Assembly (NCBI GenBank): GCA_946623195.1
Contig: CAMOQW010000078.1
Coordinates: 1-6,606, forward strand
Direction of reading: 5' to 3'
DNA: 6,606 nt
DNA from: an uncultured Prevotella sp.
GTDB lineage: Bacteria > Bacteroidota > Bacteroidia > Bacteroidales > Bacteroidaceae
Each line of letters opens with the position of its first letter. The first letter of the stretch is position 1. This document shows positions 1-5,105 of this stretch, piece by piece. The notes under the pieces were generated by a model. It saw only the letters and a program-made list of their open reading frames with translations. It did not search any database and was not told where the DNA came from. The position numbers were made by a program, and so were the translations under genes.

Positions 1-663
1 TGAGTAAACTCCTAAAGGTTTGGTATATTTGCCTTTCTCCAAAATATCTTTCGTTTGCATGAAAACCATTGGTATCTCATTGCATGATAACATCTCCTTG
101 AGTTGGCTTAGTGTGTATATCTTGCCATTCATTACACAATAATAAACCCAAATTGCAAAGGTGTTGTCACTCACGATAACTTCACGACCGCTGGGGTGAA
201 TGAATGATTGTCCCCTCTTGTTTGTATTCTTTCTTATAATCAATGGCATATTGTTGTCAGCTATCCACTCATCAATCACATGCTCCCAATTCTGTAACAC
301 ATCATTATCTATATGTGGATTATGCTTTGACATTTTCCATAGGCGACCTATTTCCCTAATCTTTTCACGGATATCATTTCCTATTAGGTCTCTTATGGGC
401 TTATGGACTTTCGTCTTTATTTTCAAATTGGGTGGAGCATCAGTCAGGAATTGCATTGCTTTTCTGGTTGGAGATTTCATGCTATACAATCTTCCTTTCT
501 GATAACTCTCTGTTTTTACAATATTGGGGAATGTATTGTAGAACTCGGCCTTTGTCATCTGAAAAACGCCACAAGGAGTATGTACCGCGAATATATCGTA
601 ATTGTTCAACGGTTCAATAACATCAGCCTTAAAACACAATCTACTAGATGAATACTCTATCAT
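1..663 (-). CDS. Conserved-looking protein of unknown function, 3' end beyond the window
   Basis: The minus strand is open without a stop from the ATG at 663 to the left edge, giving 221 residues of an incomplete protein. The ATG is preceded by AAAGGAAAATAGT, which supplies a weak AAGG ribosome site, and an in-frame TAA lies about 45 bp upstream, so this start is well bounded. There is no signal peptide or membrane segment. The N-terminal part (about residues 20-73) is a compact segment containing YDIFAVHTPCGVFQMTKAEF. The C-terminal part (about 108-220) contains NWEHVIDEWI, PLIIRK, RGQSFIHPSGREVIVSDN and KGKYTKPLGVYS. This has the texture of a conserved domain with a basic, possibly nucleic-acid-binding core, but I do not recognise it with confidence. 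It lies 75 bp downstream of a small Xre-type regulator on the same strand, so co-transcription is likely. That pairing is common in restriction-modification and other defence loci, but no catalytic motif visible here proves it. Confidence 0.85.
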   Translation of the reverse strand, partial: MIEYSSSRLCFKADVIEPLNNYDIFAVHTPCGVFQMTKAEFYNTFPNIVKTESYQKGRLYSMKSPTRKAMQFLTDAPPNLKIKTKVHKPIRDLIGNDIREKIREIGRLWKMSKHNPHIDNDVLQNWEHVIDEWIADNNMPLIIRKNTNKRGQSFIHPSGREVIVSDNTFAIWVYYCVMNGKIYTLSQLKEMLSCNEIPMVFMQTKDILEKGKYTKPLGVYS

Positions 664-738
664 ACTATTTTCCTTTATGCATATGTTAGAATAAAACTGC
701 ACTGATTAAGTGTAATACTCCTTATTGAGAAAGATATT

Positions 739-951
739 CTATGTTAACTTCGACGACACTAATAATTCCCTCACATCTACATCGAGGTGGCGTGCAATCT
801 CGTAGAGTTGTTCCACAGAAGGCTGCACCTTATTGGTCATCCAGCGTGAAACGGTACTGATGCTGTGGCCCATCTGCTCTGAGAGCCATGTGCCAGTCTT
901 TTCTTTCTCAGCCAAAACAATCTTTAGCCTGTTATATTTCTTAATTCCCAT
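739..951 (-). CDS. Small Xre/Cro-type helix-turn-helix transcriptional regulator (70 aa)
   Basis: This is a complete 70-residue cytoplasmic DNA-binding protein consisting of essentially one HTH_3/Xre domain. Helix 1 is RLKIVLAEKEK (8-18). The helix-turn-helix is TWLSEQMG (21-28) followed by the recognition helix STVSRWMTN (32-40). Helices 4-5 cover SVEQLYEIARHLDVDVRELL (45-64). The ending DVDVRELL is typical of the family. Size and architecture match phage-type repressors and the controller proteins found beside Bacteroidetes restriction-modification genes; that role is inferred. The ATG at 951 is chosen because the domain begins right after it and a promoter lies 43 bp upstream. The next gene downstream, on the same strand, starts 75 bp after its stop. 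A 14-bp inverted repeat between its promoter and its start codon suggests negative autoregulation. Confidence 0.92.
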   Translation of the reverse strand: MGIKKYNRLKIVLAEKEKTGTWLSEQMGHSISTVSRWMTNKVQPSVEQLYEIARHLDVDVRELLVSSKLT

Positions 952-969
952 TTGCTTTTAGTTATTCCT

Positions 970-983
970 GCCCAACATTGGGC
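970..983. promoter_or_regulatory. Candidate operator: 14-bp inverted repeat upstream of the Xre regulator
   Basis: GCCCAACATTGGGC has perfect 6-bp arms (GCCCAA/TTGGGC) around a CA centre. It lies just downstream of the expected transcription start and 18 bp before the regulator's start codon. A dimeric Xre protein bound here would block its own transcription. It could instead form a short hairpin in the leader RNA. The operator role is inferred from position and symmetry. Confidence 0.5.
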
Positions 984-993
984 GTTTCGTGCA

Positions 994-1001
994 CAAAGAT
1001 A
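994..1001 (-). promoter_or_regulatory. -7 box of the promoter for the Xre-type regulator
   Basis: Read on the minus strand this is TATCTTTG, a full match to the Bacteroidetes -7 consensus TAnnTTTG, ending 42 bp upstream of the regulator's ATG. No good -33 TTTG is seen about 19-21 bp further upstream. Transcription would be expected to start near 985-989. Confidence 0.65.
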
Positions 1002-1271
1002 TGAAATAAAACCGAGGACATGATGAATTGTGAACATAAATTAAGATAATTGATAGCTTTTCCACTTGAATATGACATCATTCCGCACAGAATACAGCAT
1101 GAAATGCCATAGAAGGGTGTAGCCTAATACGCACTTTTCTGTGGAGTGCCACACAAAAATGCTTGTCTGCTTTCTGATGAGCAAGCTCGGCAGGCATTAG
1201 GTTTTTGTTTCCCTGAATTGTTATTTCACAATAAGGAATTTTCAGAATGAGCCTCTCTGGAAATCATGATA
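1002..1271. other. AT-rich intergenic region between the divergent regulator and helix-turn-helix operon
   Basis: No gene is supported on either strand between the divergent promoters at 1001 and 1272. The stretch holds an imperfect hairpin at 1131-1162. A second weak nested inverted repeat spans 1213-1245 (CTGAA/TTCAG outside, ATTGT/ACAAT inside). There is also a pair of short complementary blocks, GCTTG at 1161-1165 and CAAGC at 1182-1186. Such density of symmetry is common in control regions of mobile elements, but no specific function can be assigned. Confidence 0.5.
1131..1162. repeat. Imperfect 32-nt inverted repeat (hairpin)
   Basis: The arms GCACTTTTCTGTGG and CCACACAAAAATGC flank an AGTG loop. 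Twelve of the 14 positions pair, the two exceptions being C opposite A and C opposite C. It lies in the non-coding gap about 145 bp upstream of the helix-turn-helix operon and is not followed by a T-run on the plus strand, so a terminator is unlikely. A protein-binding site in the mobile element (for example for recombination or transfer factors) is possible but unproven. Confidence 0.55.
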
Positions 1272-1279
1272 TACCTTTG
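1272..1279 (+). promoter_or_regulatory. -7 box of the promoter for the helix-turn-helix operon
   Basis: TACCTTTG matches the Bacteroidetes -7 consensus TAnnTTTG exactly and ends 28 bp before the ATG at 1308. Transcription would start near 1285. No convincing -33 element is seen. The leader (CAAAAACCAAATAAAAC before the ATG) is A-rich with no Shine-Dalgarno sequence, as is usual in this phylum. Confidence 0.6.
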
Positions 1280-1307
1280 CCCGCAAATTACAAAAACCAA
1301 ATAAAAC

Positions 1308-1628
1308 ATGGAAGTTATATCAATTGAGCGCAGTACCTACGAGGAACTGCTGACAAGCTTCAACAGTTTCGTCACAAAAATGAAGGAAATGGCCAGTATA
1401 AGTAATGACAAAAGGTTGGGCGAATGGCTCGACAATCAGGACGTGTGCCAAATGCTGAACATCAGTCCAAGGACATTACAGACTTTACGAGATAATGGGA
1501 CGCTGGCCTATTCTCAAATCAATCACAAGGTGTACTATAAACCTGAGGATGTGGAGCGTATTCTTCATGTTGTGGCTGGTAGGGATAAGAATGGTAAGAT
1601 GTATAACCTCAAAACGTGCAGCCTATGA
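1308..1628 (+). CDS. Excisionase-like helix-turn-helix protein of a mobile element (106 aa)
   Basis: This complete 106-residue protein has a polar N-terminal helix (about 1-30) and a winged helix-turn-helix of the HTH_17/MerR-like excisionase type (about 39-88). Key features are WLDNQDVCQMLNISPRTLQ, which holds the two DNA-contacting helices, and LAYSQINHKVYYKPEDVERIL, which forms the wing and last helix. Small proteins of this pattern occur in pairs next to integrases in Bacteroidetes conjugative and mobilizable elements, where relatives such as the CTnDOT Xis2c/Xis2d proteins control excision. It is followed at once by a second helix-turn-helix gene whose ATG overlaps this stop codon (ATGA at 1625-1628), so the two were probably translationally coupled. 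The last ~16 residues (from GRDKNGK) lie outside the domain and I cannot judge whether they are native. Direct involvement in excision is inferred, and the partner genes are broken here. Confidence 0.88.
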   Translation: MEVISIERSTYEELLTSFNSFVTKMKEMASISNDKRLGEWLDNQDVCQMLNISPRTLQTLRDNGTLAYSQINHKVYYKPEDVERILHVVAGRDKNGKMYNLKTCSL

Positions 1629-1810
1629 ATGAACTAATAATGCCGCATAATGCTGGAGTGAAGAACGCATTAGAGAACATGAAAGAGATTCTTGCACTCT
1701 ATAAGAAGGTAAACGGCAACTACCGTCCATTATTAGATGGTGAACGCTATTTGACAGACAGAGAGGTGGCGCAAATACTGAAGGTAAGCAGACGAACGCT
1801 TCAGGAATAG
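1625..1810 (+). pseudogene. Second helix-turn-helix (excisionase-like) gene, truncated within its DNA-binding domain
   Basis: Sixty-one codons run from the ATG that overlaps the upstream stop. A GTG nine bases earlier (1616) is in frame, but the ATGA overlap favours 1625. The N-terminal part (1-35) is a helical linker. RPLLDGERYLTDREVAQILKVSRRTLQE (34-61) is the start of the same excisionase-type helix-turn-helix as in the gene before it. The frame then hits TAG right after RRTLQE, where relatives continue with a tyrosine-containing helix end and the LGGKxLYRxSDI-type wing. None of the three frames downstream restores that wing, so the 3' third is gone rather than merely frameshifted. The break lies at the junction with the facing integrase remnant. 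A DNA-binding product is unlikely to be functional. Confidence 0.82.
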
Positions 1811-1845
1811 AGCCGTTAGTGGTTCGTGTGCAGAGGGAATATAAC

Positions 1846-1891
1846 GCAGAAAGACGGATGACAGACTATCGCTAATCATTCGTCTTTCTGC
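1846..1891. terminator. 16-bp inverted repeat between convergent gene remnants; possible terminator
   Basis: The arm GCAGAAAGACGGATGA (1846-1861) pairs over all 16 positions, with one G-T wobble, with TCATTCGTCTTTCTGC (1876-1891) around a 14-nt loop. It sits between the helix-turn-helix remnant and the facing integrase remnant. The right arm also encodes the last six residues and leads to the stop of the integrase fragment. On the plus strand it is followed after a few bases by GTTTTTG, so termination of the helix-turn-helix operon is plausible. The T-run is short and offset, so this is not a textbook intrinsic terminator. It could instead be a structure created at the deletion junction. Confidence 0.55.
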
Positions 1892-2081
1892 TTTGAAGTT
1901 TTTGTGCCTCTCTAGTTGTTATGCTATCTTGATGTCCTTGAATGATGCCAAGCGGAATCGTCTTCTTGCAACTGAACTGTGATTGTGTTCCGTTAATCGT
2001 TACCCTGCCCATTACTGGCACCACACCGTTCTTCTCCTTACTCTTGTTCACATAGAACAGAATGTTAAAAGTACTTCTCAT
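1872..2081 (-). pseudogene. Truncated tyrosine-recombinase integrase (N-terminal arm-binding segment only)
   Basis: From the ATG at 2081 the 69-residue product begins MRSTFNILFYVNKSKEKNG and continues with VPVMGRVTINGTQSQFSCKK. This is the characteristic start of Bacteroidetes conjugative-element integrases, the SAM-like arm-type-site binding domain that precedes the core-binding and catalytic domains. Family members are about 400 residues long. Here similarity fades after REAQKLQ (57-63), and a stop follows in the stem of an inverted repeat. The catalytic R-H-R-Y tetrad is therefore absent and recombination is impossible from this copy. The frame remains open upstream to 2207, but 2081 is chosen because the family starts at MRSTF and a -7 box lies 29 bp before it. 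Its promoter and start look undamaged, so a short arm-domain peptide might still be made. Confidence 0.82.
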
Positions 2082-2110
2082 GTTTCTTACTCCGTTTTTA
2101 ATTTTGGCTG

Positions 2111-2118
2111 CAAAACTA
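2111..2118 (-). promoter_or_regulatory. -7 box of the promoter for the integrase remnant
   Basis: On the minus strand this reads TAGTTTTG, matching TAnnTTTG, 29 bp upstream of the integrase ATG. The leader contains ACGGAGTAAGAAAC directly before the start, with GGAG as a plausible ribosome site. No clear -33 element was found. Confidence 0.5.
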
Positions 2119-2396
2119 CTTTCTTTTTTGGCATCCATCACTATGCAAAATGTAGCAGTTTGCGGAATAAGAAACGGGCTTTGAAAGGATGGTGTAAAGT
2201 GCGCCATTCTGTCCCAATTTGCATTGTCGTTTTTGGATTTTCACCCGCCTCAGAACCCATCTTTTGGGTTACGATTTGGCAACCTAACTCCTTCACCAAT
2301 CCTTCCCTATTTGCTATTTGACCCAAATTGAACTTCCTCGTTCTTCCCCGTCTTGCCTTTATTTTAGGCCGAATTGCGTTAATCTTCCAAAATAGC
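2119..2396. other. Non-coding region between the integrase remnant and the mutS promoter; probable attachment/arm-site region
   Basis: Open frames here look like chance readings and no gene is supported. The stretch contains a short inverted repeat, AACCCA/TGGGTT (2254-2270, 5-nt loop), and the related blocks CCCAATTTG (2213-2221) and CCCAAATTG (about 2321-2330). In CTnDOT-type elements the integrase is transcribed inward from a few hundred bases inside the element end, and its arm-type binding sites lie in that interval. The distance from the integrase start to the att-like core at 2419-2428 (about 340 bp) fits this layout. The assignment is inferred from position. Confidence 0.4.
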
Positions 2397-2427
2397 TTCG
2401 CTTTTACAAGCTTTTTTCGTAACTTTG
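2397..2427 (+). promoter_or_regulatory. mutS promoter (-33 TTCG, -7 TAACTTTG)
   Basis: TAACTTTG (2420-2427) matches the Bacteroidetes -7 consensus TAnnTTTG. Exactly 19 bp upstream lies TTCG (2397-2400), three of four bases of the -33 element TTTG. Transcription would start near 2433, leaving a leader of only about 18 nt before the mutS ATG. Confidence 0.7.
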
Positions 2428-2428
2428 C
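2419..2428 (+). other. Candidate integration (att) core, CTnDOT type
   Basis: GTAACTTTGC fits the 10-bp CTnDOT-family crossover sequence GTANNTTTGC at every fixed base. It lies about 340 bp outside the start of an inward-reading integrase remnant, where an element end is expected, and coincides with the mutS -7 box. The core resembles the -7 consensus, so chance overlap is possible. The partner att site was not identified. Confidence 0.4.
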
Positions 2429-2450
2429 GCGAAAATTGACAAAACAGACT

Positions 2451-5075
2451 ATGGCAAAGAAAGACGGCAAGGAGCTTACTCCGATGATGAAACAATTCTT
2501 CGACTTCAAGGCCAAATACCCTGAGGCACTGCTGCTGTTCCGTTGTGGCGACTTCTATGAAACCTATTGCGACGATGCCGTAGTGGCTTCTCAGATTCTG
2601 GGCATCACACTGACACATCGTAACAATGGGGCAGGGGCGAAGGGCGACGAGATGGCCGGCTTCCCCCATCATGCCCTGGACACCTATCTGCCCAAGCTCA
2701 TCCGTGCCGGACGTCGCGTGGCCATCTGCGACCAGTTGGAAGACCCCAAACTGACCAAGAAGCTCGTCAAGCGAGGCATCACGGAGCTGGTGACCCCCGG
2801 TGTGGCCATGCAGGACACGGTGCTGAACTACAAGGAGAACAATTTCCTCTGTGCCGTACACTTCGGCAAGGCGGCCTGCGGTGTCAGCTTCCTCGACATC
2901 TCTACGGGTGAATTCCTGACCGGCGAGGGCACCTACGACTACGTGGAGAAGCTCATCGGCAACTTCCAGCCCAAGGAGGTGCTCTATAACCGTGACCGAC
3001 GGAAAGACTTCGAGCGCTACTTCGGCACCCGTCTGGTCACCTTCCAGCTGGACGACTGGGTGTTTACCGAACAGACGGCCCACCAGAAGCTCTACAAGCA
3101 CTTCCAGGTGAAGTCGCTGAAGGGCTTCGGCGTAGACCACCTGAAGAGTGGCATCATAGCCGCCGGAGCCATCCTGCAGTATCTGGAACAGACACTGCAC
3201 ACGCAGATAGGCCATATCACCAGCATCTCACGCATAGAAGAGGAGCGCTACGTCCGGCTCGACAAGTTTACGGTGCGCTCTCTGGAGCTGGTCAGCACGA
3301 TGCAGGAAGACGGCAAGTCGCTGCTCGACGTCATTGACCGCACGGTATCGCCCATGGGCGGCCGCCTGCTGCGCCGCTGGCTGGTATTCCCGCTGAAGGA
3401 CGAGCAGCCCATCAACCGCCGGCTCGACATCGTGGACTACTTCTTCCGCGAACCAGACTTCCGTGCGTGCATCGACGACCAGCTGCAGCGCATGGGCGAC
3501 CTGGAGCGCATCGTGTCGAAGATTGCCGTAGGCCGCGTGTCGCCTCGCGAAATGGTGCAGCTGAAGGTGGCCCTGCAAGCCATCGAGCCCATCAAGGCTG
3601 CTTGTCAGCAGTCCACCAACGAATCGCTGAAGCGAGTGGGCGAGCGCCTTGGCCTTTGCCAGGAGCTGCGCGACCGTATAGAGCGCGAGATACAGAACGA
3701 CCCGCCCCAGCTGGTGCAGAAGGGTGGGGTGGTGCGTGAAGGCGTCAGCCAGGAGCTGGACGACCTGCGCCACATAGCCTATTCCGGCAAGGACTATCTG
3801 CTGCAGATTCAGGAGCGTGAGGCCCAGCAGACGGGCATCGCCTCGCTGAAGGTGGGCTACAACAATGTGTTCGGCTACTATCTGGAGGTGCGCAACACCT
3901 ATAAGGACAAGGTGCCGCCGGAATGGGTGCGCAAGCAGACGCTGGCCCAGGCCGAGCGGTACATCACGCAGGAACTGAAGGAGTATGAAGAGAAGATTCT
4001 GGGTGCTGAAGACAAGATACTCGCCCTGGAACAGCAACTCTTCACCCAGCTGGTCACCTTTGCCCAGCAGTTCATACCACAGGTGCAGCAGGATGCCAAC
4101 GTCATTGCCCATCTGGACTGTCTGCTCTCGGCTGCCAAGACTGCCGAGGAGAACCACTACGTCCGACCCGTCATTGACGATTCCTGCATCATCGACATCC
4201 GACAGGGGCGCCATCCAGTCATCGAGACACAGCTGCCCGTCGGCGAGCGCTATATTCCCAACGACATCCTGCTGGACAGCGAGCGACAGCAAATCATCAT
4301 CATAACAGGACCCAACATGGCCGGTAAGTCCGCTCTGCTGCGCCAGACGGCACTCATCGTGCTGCTGGCCCAGATAGGCAGCTTCGTGCCAGCAGAGAGC
4401 GCCAGAATCGGTCTGGTGGACAAAATATTCACCCGCGTGGGAGCCTCAGACAATATCTCGCTGGGCGAGTCGACTTTCATGGTGGAGATGACGGAGGCGT
4501 CGAACATCCTCAACAACGTGACGCCGCGCTCGCTGGTGCTCTTTGACGAGCTGGGACGAGGCACCAGCACCTACGACGGCATCTCTATTGCCTGGGCCAT
4601 CGTGGAATACCTGCACGAACAGCCGAAAGCCAGGGCCCGCACGCTCTTTGCCACCCACTATCACGAGCTGAACGAGATGGAGAAGAACTTCCAGCGCATC
4701 AAGAACTACAACGTGTCGGTCAAGGAGGTGGAGGGCAAGGTCATTTTCCTGCGAAAGCTGGAGAAAGGCGGGTCGGAGCACTCCTTCGGCATCCACGTGG
4801 CCGAAATATCAGGTATGCCGAAGTCTATCGTCAAGCGTGCCAACGTCATCCTGAAGCAGCTGGAGGCCGATAATGCCAAGGTGGGCGGCGTGGGTAAGCC
4901 TACGGCCGAGATTGCGCAGAGCCGCGAGGGTATGCAGCTCAGCTTCTTCCAGTTGGACGACCCCGTACTCTGCCAGGTGCGCGATGAAATCCTGGGGCTT
5001 GACGTCAACAATCTCACGCCCCTGGAGGCGCTGAACAAGCTCAACGAAATCAAGAAAATCGTGTCAGGACGGTAG
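2451..5075 (+). CDS. mutS: DNA mismatch repair protein MutS
   Basis: This complete 874-residue MutS starts the methyl-independent or methyl-directed mismatch repair pathway by binding mispaired or looped DNA and recruiting MutL. The mismatch-recognition domain carries GDFYE with the stacking Phe35 and Glu37. Connector, lever and clamp domains follow (about 120-560). The ATPase domain has Walker A GPNMAGKS (620-627), the STFMVEM segment (674-680), Walker B LVLFDE (Asp699, Glu700) followed by LGRGTST, and the histidine switch ATHYHEL (734-740). Near the C terminus QLSFF (829-833) fits a sliding-clamp binding motif, and a helix-turn-helix dimerisation segment follows ([13 protein letters not shown]). 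Length matches the bacterial MutS1 family. The frame is open 41 codons upstream to an ATG at 2328, but that extension includes the promoter and is not MutS-like, so [16 protein letters not shown] is the start. No Shine-Dalgarno sequence precedes it. The gene appears monocistronic, with convergent transcription from the kinase 16 bp beyond its stop. Confidence 0.98.
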   Translation: MAKKDGKELTPMMKQFFDFKAKYPEALLLFRCGDFYETYCDDAVVASQILGITLTHRNNGAGAKGDEMAGFPHHALDTYLPKLIRAGRRVAICDQLEDPKLTKKLVKRGITELVTPGVAMQDTVLNYKENNFLCAVHFGKAACGVSFLDISTGEFLTGEGTYDYVEKLIGNFQPKEVLYNRDRRKDFERYFGTRLVTFQLDDWVFTEQTAHQKLYKHFQVKSLKGFGVDHLKSGIIAAGAILQYLEQTLHTQIGHITSISRIEEERYVRLDKFTVRSLELVSTMQEDGKSLLDVIDRTVSPMGGRLLRRWLVFPLKDEQPINRRLDIVDYFFREPDFRACIDDQLQRMGDLERIVSKIAVGRVSPREMVQLKVALQAIEPIKAACQQSTNESLKRVGERLGLCQELRDRIEREIQNDPPQLVQKGGVVREGVSQELDDLRHIAYSGKDYLLQIQEREAQQTGIASLKVGYNNVFGYYLEVRNTYKDKVPPEWVRKQTLAQAERYITQELKEYEEKILGAEDKILALEQQLFTQLVTFAQQFIPQVQQDANVIAHLDCLLSAAKTAEENHYVRPVIDDSCIIDIRQGRHPVIETQLPVGERYIPNDILLDSERQQIIIITGPNMAGKSALLRQTALIVLLAQIGSFVPAESARIGLVDKIFTRVGASDNISLGESTFMVEMTEASNILNNVTPRSLVLFDELGRGTSTYDGISIAWAIVEYLHEQPKARARTLFATHYHELNEMEKNFQRIKNYNVSVKEVEGKVIFLRKLEKGGSEHSFGIHVAEISGMPKSIVKRANVILKQLEADNAKVGGVGKPTAEIAQSREGMQLSFFQLDDPVLCQVRDEILGLDVNNLTPLEALNKLNEIKKIVSGR

Positions 5076-5105
5076 CAGCCATTAGCAGCCGTCAGGACGG
5101 TAGCA
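5063..5105. repeat. 15-bp direct repeat spanning the mutS and kinase stop codons
   Basis: GTCAGGACGGTAGCA occurs at 5063-5077 and again at 5091-5105, a period of 28 bp. Inside the unit TAGCAGCC is itself repeated (5073-5080 and 5083-5090). The first copy encodes the last residues and stop of mutS; the second, read on the minus strand, encodes the last residues and stop of the kinase. A tandem duplication by replication slippage is the likely origin. No T-rich terminator is seen between the genes. Confidence 0.8.

Noticed and set aside
23..32. GTATATTTGC, a full match to the GTANNTTTGC att core, as a possible left attachment site
   Set aside because: It lies inside the open coding frame of the unknown gene (GKYTKP), its flanks do not resemble those at 2419-2428, and such a degenerate 10-mer is expected by chance.
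200..651. Open frames on the plus strand (200-502, 403-651, 432-620)
   Set aside because: They lie antisense to the long minus-strand frame 1-663, overlap one another and have no recognisable domains or promoter.
1872..1960. Integrase fragment tail GHQDSITT as the LGHxxIxTT catalytic box joined by an in-frame deletion
   Set aside because: The isoleucine spacing is off and the following REAQKLQ fits the normal end of the arm-binding region, so simple truncation is the better reading.
2328..2450. Upstream in-frame extension of MutS by 41 residues
   Set aside because: The extension covers the -33/-7 promoter and the probable transcription start, and MutS homology begins at the Met at 2451.
2141..2515. 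Minus-strand frame of 124 codons between the integrase and mutS
   Set aside because: It runs antisense through the mutS promoter and start, is rich in basic low-information sequence and has no domain; it reads like a chance frame over an attachment region.
4308..4331. MutS Walker A reading GPNMAGKSA instead of GPNMGGKST
   Set aside because: The essential G-K-S residues are present and this variant is, to my knowledge, ordinary in Bacteroidetes MutS; not a sign of inactivation.
2379..5053. Several long antisense frames within mutS (e.g. 2379-3215, 3228-4292)
   Set aside because: They are frame shadows of a GC-rich coding region with strong codon bias; their translations show no domain and MutS is unmistakable on the other strand.
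5068..5093. GACGG/CCGTC inverted repeat between mutS and the kinase as a terminator
   Set aside because: The arms are only 5 bp with a 16-nt loop and no T-run on either strand; the direct repeat explains the pattern better.
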